14,338 bases of DNA from contig JACCYI010000339.1 of the NCBI GenBank assembly GCA_013696535.1, positions 1 to 14,338 on the forward strand, in the 5' to 3' direction. Positions 12,062 through 14,338 of the stretch are shown here, piece after piece. The translations under genes and the position numbers were made by a program. The stretch is from Solirubrobacterales bacterium (GTDB lineage Bacteria > Actinomycetota > Thermoleophilia > Solirubrobacterales > Solirubrobacteraceae). The notes below the pieces were generated by a model. That model was not told where the DNA came from. It worked only from the letters and a program-made list of their open reading frames with translations, and made no database searches. Numbering within the stretch: the stretch's first letter is position 1; every line of letters starts with the position of its first letter.

Positions 12062-14338
12062 ATGAGATTGATCGATGTCGTCCCGAGCCGGCCCAGCGCC
12101 GATTCGGTGTATGAGGCGTTCACCGGGTGGGTGGAGCAGCAGGGCCTGAGCCTCTATCCCCATCAAGAGGAAGCGGCGATCGAGCTGTTCAGCGGCAGCA
12201 ACGCGATCCTCGCCACCCCGACCGGCTCTGGAAAGTCACTCGTCGCGATCGCGGCGCACTTCGCGGCGCTCGCGGACGATCGGGTCACGTTCTACACCGC
12301 TCCCATCAAGGCGCTGGTCTCGGAGAAGTTCTTTGCGCTGTGCGAGATCTTCGGCGCCGTCAACGTGGGCATGCTGACGGGCGACGCGTCGGTCAACTCG
12401 AGCGCCCCGATCATCTGCTGTACCGCCGAGGTCCTGGCCAACATCGCGCTGCGGGAGGGCGCGGACGCGGACGTCGGCCAGGTCGTGATGGACGAGTTCC
12501 ACTATTACGCCGACCCGCAACGCGGCTGGGCGTGGCAGGTTCCGCTGCTCTCGCTGCCGCACGCCCAGTTCCTGCTGATGTCGGCCACGCTTGGAGACGT
12601 CGCCGCGCTTCAAGACGACTTGACGCGACGGACCGGCCGCGACACGGCGTTGATCGATACCGCCGAGCGGCCGGTGCCGCTTCTGTTCTCATGGTCGTTG
12701 AAGCCGCTGCACGAGCAGCTCGAGGAGCTCGTTCGAACCGACCAGGCGCCGATCTACGTCGTGCACTTCACCCAGGCCTCAGCGCTCGAGCGGGCTCAGT
12801 CGCTGTTGTCGGCGAAGCTCTGCACCAAGGAGGAGCGGGTCGCGATCGCCGACGCGATCGGCGCATTCCGCTTCACCGCCGGTTTCGGCCGGACGCTCTC
12901 GAAGCTGGTGCGCAACGGCATCGGCGTCCACCACGCCGGAATGCTGCCGCGATACCGGCGCCTCGTCGAGCAGCTGGCTCAGACCGGGCTACTGAAGGTG
13001 GTCTGCGGGACCGACACGCTCGGCGTCGGCATCAACGTCCCGATCCGTACCGTGGTGTTCACCGGCCTGGCGAAGTACGACGGCTCGCGCCACCGGCTGC
13101 TCAAGGCGCGCGAGTTCCACCAGATCGCCGGCCGCGCGGGGCGGCCCGGGTTCGACACGTCCGGCTACGTGGTGGTGCAGGCCCCTGAGCACATGATCGA
13201 CAACGCTCGCGCTGTGGAGAAGGCCGGCGACGACCCGAAGAAGCTGCGCAAGATCCAGCGCTCCAAGCCGGCGGACGGCGTGGTCAGCTGGAACGAGGAG
13301 ACGTTCGCGCGCTTGCGCGATGCGACTCCCGAAGCGCTCGTCTCGCGGATGCGCGTCAACTACGCGATGATCCTCAACGTCATCAACCAGCCCGCGGATC
13401 CGGTCGCGGCGATGCGCGCGCTGATGGAGGACAATCACGAGGACGAGCGCGGGCGAGGACGCCTGTCCGAGCAGGCCCTTGCACTGAGCGAGGAACTGCT
13501 CGTCTCCGGCGTGCTCGAGCGGCTGTCCGAGCCTGATCGATACGGCCGGACCCTCCAGCTGGCCCCGGCCCTTCAGGCCGATTTCGCGCTCAACCAACCG
13601 CTTGCGTCGTTCGCGCTCGTGGCGTTCGACCTCATCGACCCCGAGTCCGAGAATCACGCGCTGACCGTGCTCTCGGTCGTCGAGTCGATTCTGGATGATC
13701 CGTTCCCGATCCTGATGGCGCAGGCGAACAAGGAGCGCGGCGAGGCCGTAGCCGAGATGAAGGCCCAGGGCATGGAGTACGAGGAGCGCATAGAGCTGCT
13801 CGAGCAGGTCACCTACCCGATGCCGCTGGCGGAGCCGCTCGAACAGGCGCTGCGCCTGTACCGCGAGACCCACCCGTGGGTGCTCGAATCCGACCTCTCC
13901 CCCAAGTCGGTCGTGCGCGACATGTACGAGTCGGGCCGGACGTTCACCGAGTTCGTGGCGTTCTACGGTGTCGCGCGCTCGGAGGGGCTGCTTCTGCGCT
14001 ACCTCAGCGACACCTACCGCGCGCTTCGCCAGACGGTGCCCGAGCGGGTCAAGACCGACGAGCTCGACGACCTCATCGAATGGCTCTCAGAGACGGTCCG
14101 CCAGATCGATTCGAGCCTGCTTGACGAGTGGGAGGCGCTGACCGATCCAGACTCGGTCGCCCGGGCGGCGGCCGCCGTGGCGGCGGGAAAGGCAATCACC
14201 CCGCCGCGCCCGATCACCGCCAACGAGCGCGCCTTCCGGGTCATGATCCGGAACTCCATGTTCCACAAGGTGCAGCTGGCCGCCCGAGATAACGTCGCCG
14301 AGCTCGGACAGCTCGACGCCGCCGCGGCGGCACTGAGC
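12062..14338 (+). CDS. DExH-box superfamily 2 helicase, DUF3516 type, 3' end outside window
   Basis: 759 codons are visible and the frame is open at the window end; relatives are somewhat over 800 residues. Motifs in order: LYPHQEEA (Q-like region, 31-38), Walker A TPTGSGKS (52-59), TAPIKALVSEK (motif Ia), DEFH box (144-147), SAT (174-176), GVHHAGMLPRYRR (288-300), GTDTLGVGINVP (motif V, 316-327), QIAGRAGRPG (motif VI, 354-363). The long C-terminal helical part corresponds to the DUF3516 region of actinobacterial Ski2/Mtr4-like helicases, so an RNA-processing or nucleic-acid-remodelling role is plausible but unproven. ATG 12062 (MRLIDVVPSRP) matches the expected N-terminus; no clear ribosome-binding site is seen. 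A 38-codon frame beginning at 11949 ends in an ATGA overlap with this start. The gene appears intact over the visible stretch. Confidence 0.93.
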   Translation, partial: MRLIDVVPSRPSADSVYEAFTGWVEQQGLSLYPHQEEAAIELFSGSNAILATPTGSGKSLVAIAAHFAALADDRVTFYTAPIKALVSEKFFALCEIFGAVNVGMLTGDASVNSSAPIICCTAEVLANIALREGADADVGQVVMDEFHYYADPQRGWAWQVPLLSLPHAQFLLMSATLGDVAALQDDLTRRTGRDTALIDTAERPVPLLFSWSLKPLHEQLEELVRTDQAPIYVVHFTQASALERAQSLLSAKLCTKEERVAIADAIGAFRFTAGFGRTLSKLVRNGIGVHHAGMLPRYRRLVEQLAQTGLLKVVCGTDTLGVGINVPIRTVVFTGLAKYDGSRHRLLKAREFHQIAGRAGRPGFDTSGYVVVQAPEHMIDNARAVEKAGDDPKKLRKIQRSKPADGVVSWNEETFARLRDATPEALVSRMRVNYAMILNVINQPADPVAAMRALMEDNHEDERGRGRLSEQALALSEELLVSGVLERLSEPDRYGRTLQLAPALQADFALNQPLASFALVAFDLIDPESENHALTVLSVVESILDDPFPILMAQANKERGEAVAEMKAQGMEYEERIELLEQVTYPMPLAEPLEQALRLYRETHPWVLESDLSPKSVVRDMYESGRTFTEFVAFYGVARSEGLLLRYLSDTYRALRQTVPERVKTDELDDLIEWLSETVRQIDSSLLDEWEALTDPDSVARAAAAVAAGKAITPPRPITANERAFRVMIRNSMFHKVQLAARDNVAELGQLDAAAAALS

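Noticed and set aside
12127..13873. Frames 12127-13188 (plus) and 12989-13873 (minus) within the helicase
   Set aside because: Both overlap the helicase frame, which carries all the SF2 motifs and runs without a stop from 12062 to the window end.
1..14338. A phage-defence or other new multi-gene system
   Set aside because: The helicase, MBL-fold and ABC-F genes could suggest one, but they are on different transcripts, belong to known chromosomal families and lack an effector or sensor partner.

Overview
The window is GC-rich DNA of the kind found in soil Actinomycetota. The DUF3516-type helicase, the DUF5996 protein, the XRE-cupin/flavoprotein pair and GTG starts fit this phylum. A Solirubrobacterales-like member is a guess from overall gene style, not something the sequence proves. 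No tRNA, rRNA, CRISPR array or insertion sequence is visible.

Layout. 1-886 (minus) is a short-chain dehydrogenase that leaves the window. 883-1858 (minus) is a damaged redox module: a truncated, frameshifted thioredoxin-reductase-like flavoprotein and a truncated XRE-cupin regulator, each preceded by a copy of the same 18-bp inverted repeat. 1958-3574 (plus) is an intact ABC-F ATPase with a stem-loop after its stop. 3663-8513 (minus) is an aromatic-catabolism cluster read right to left: small VOC protein, single-domain extradiol (VOC) dioxygenase, MhpA-like FAD monooxygenase, fumarylacetoacetate-hydrolase-family enzyme and a quinone-oxidoreductase-like MDR. A plausible promoter and a 12-bp palindrome lie upstream of the dioxygenase. 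8670-9937 (plus) holds a frameshifted DUF5996 gene and a TfoX-like gene. 9956-10636 (minus) is an MBL-fold hydrolase. 10694-11908 carries the C-terminal stub of a TetR regulator (minus) abutting a divergent quinone oxidoreductase (plus). 12062 to the end (plus) is a large DExH helicase that leaves the window.

How it works together. If functional, the central cluster would hydroxylate a phenolic ring, open it by meta cleavage, and process the product with the FAH-family enzyme and the MDR. Its dioxygenase and monooxygenase overlap by 4 bp (GTGA), so they are translationally coupled.

The most striking property is the number of broken reading frames. Four genes carry a single short indel (flavoprotein, FAH, monooxygenase, DUF5996). 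One has an in-frame amber codon. One has ATA where the start codon should be. Three are truncated by larger deletions. In the indel genes the protein continues perfectly in the new frame, so either the sequence has uncorrected errors or the lesions are very recent. The larger truncations cannot be explained by base-calling error.
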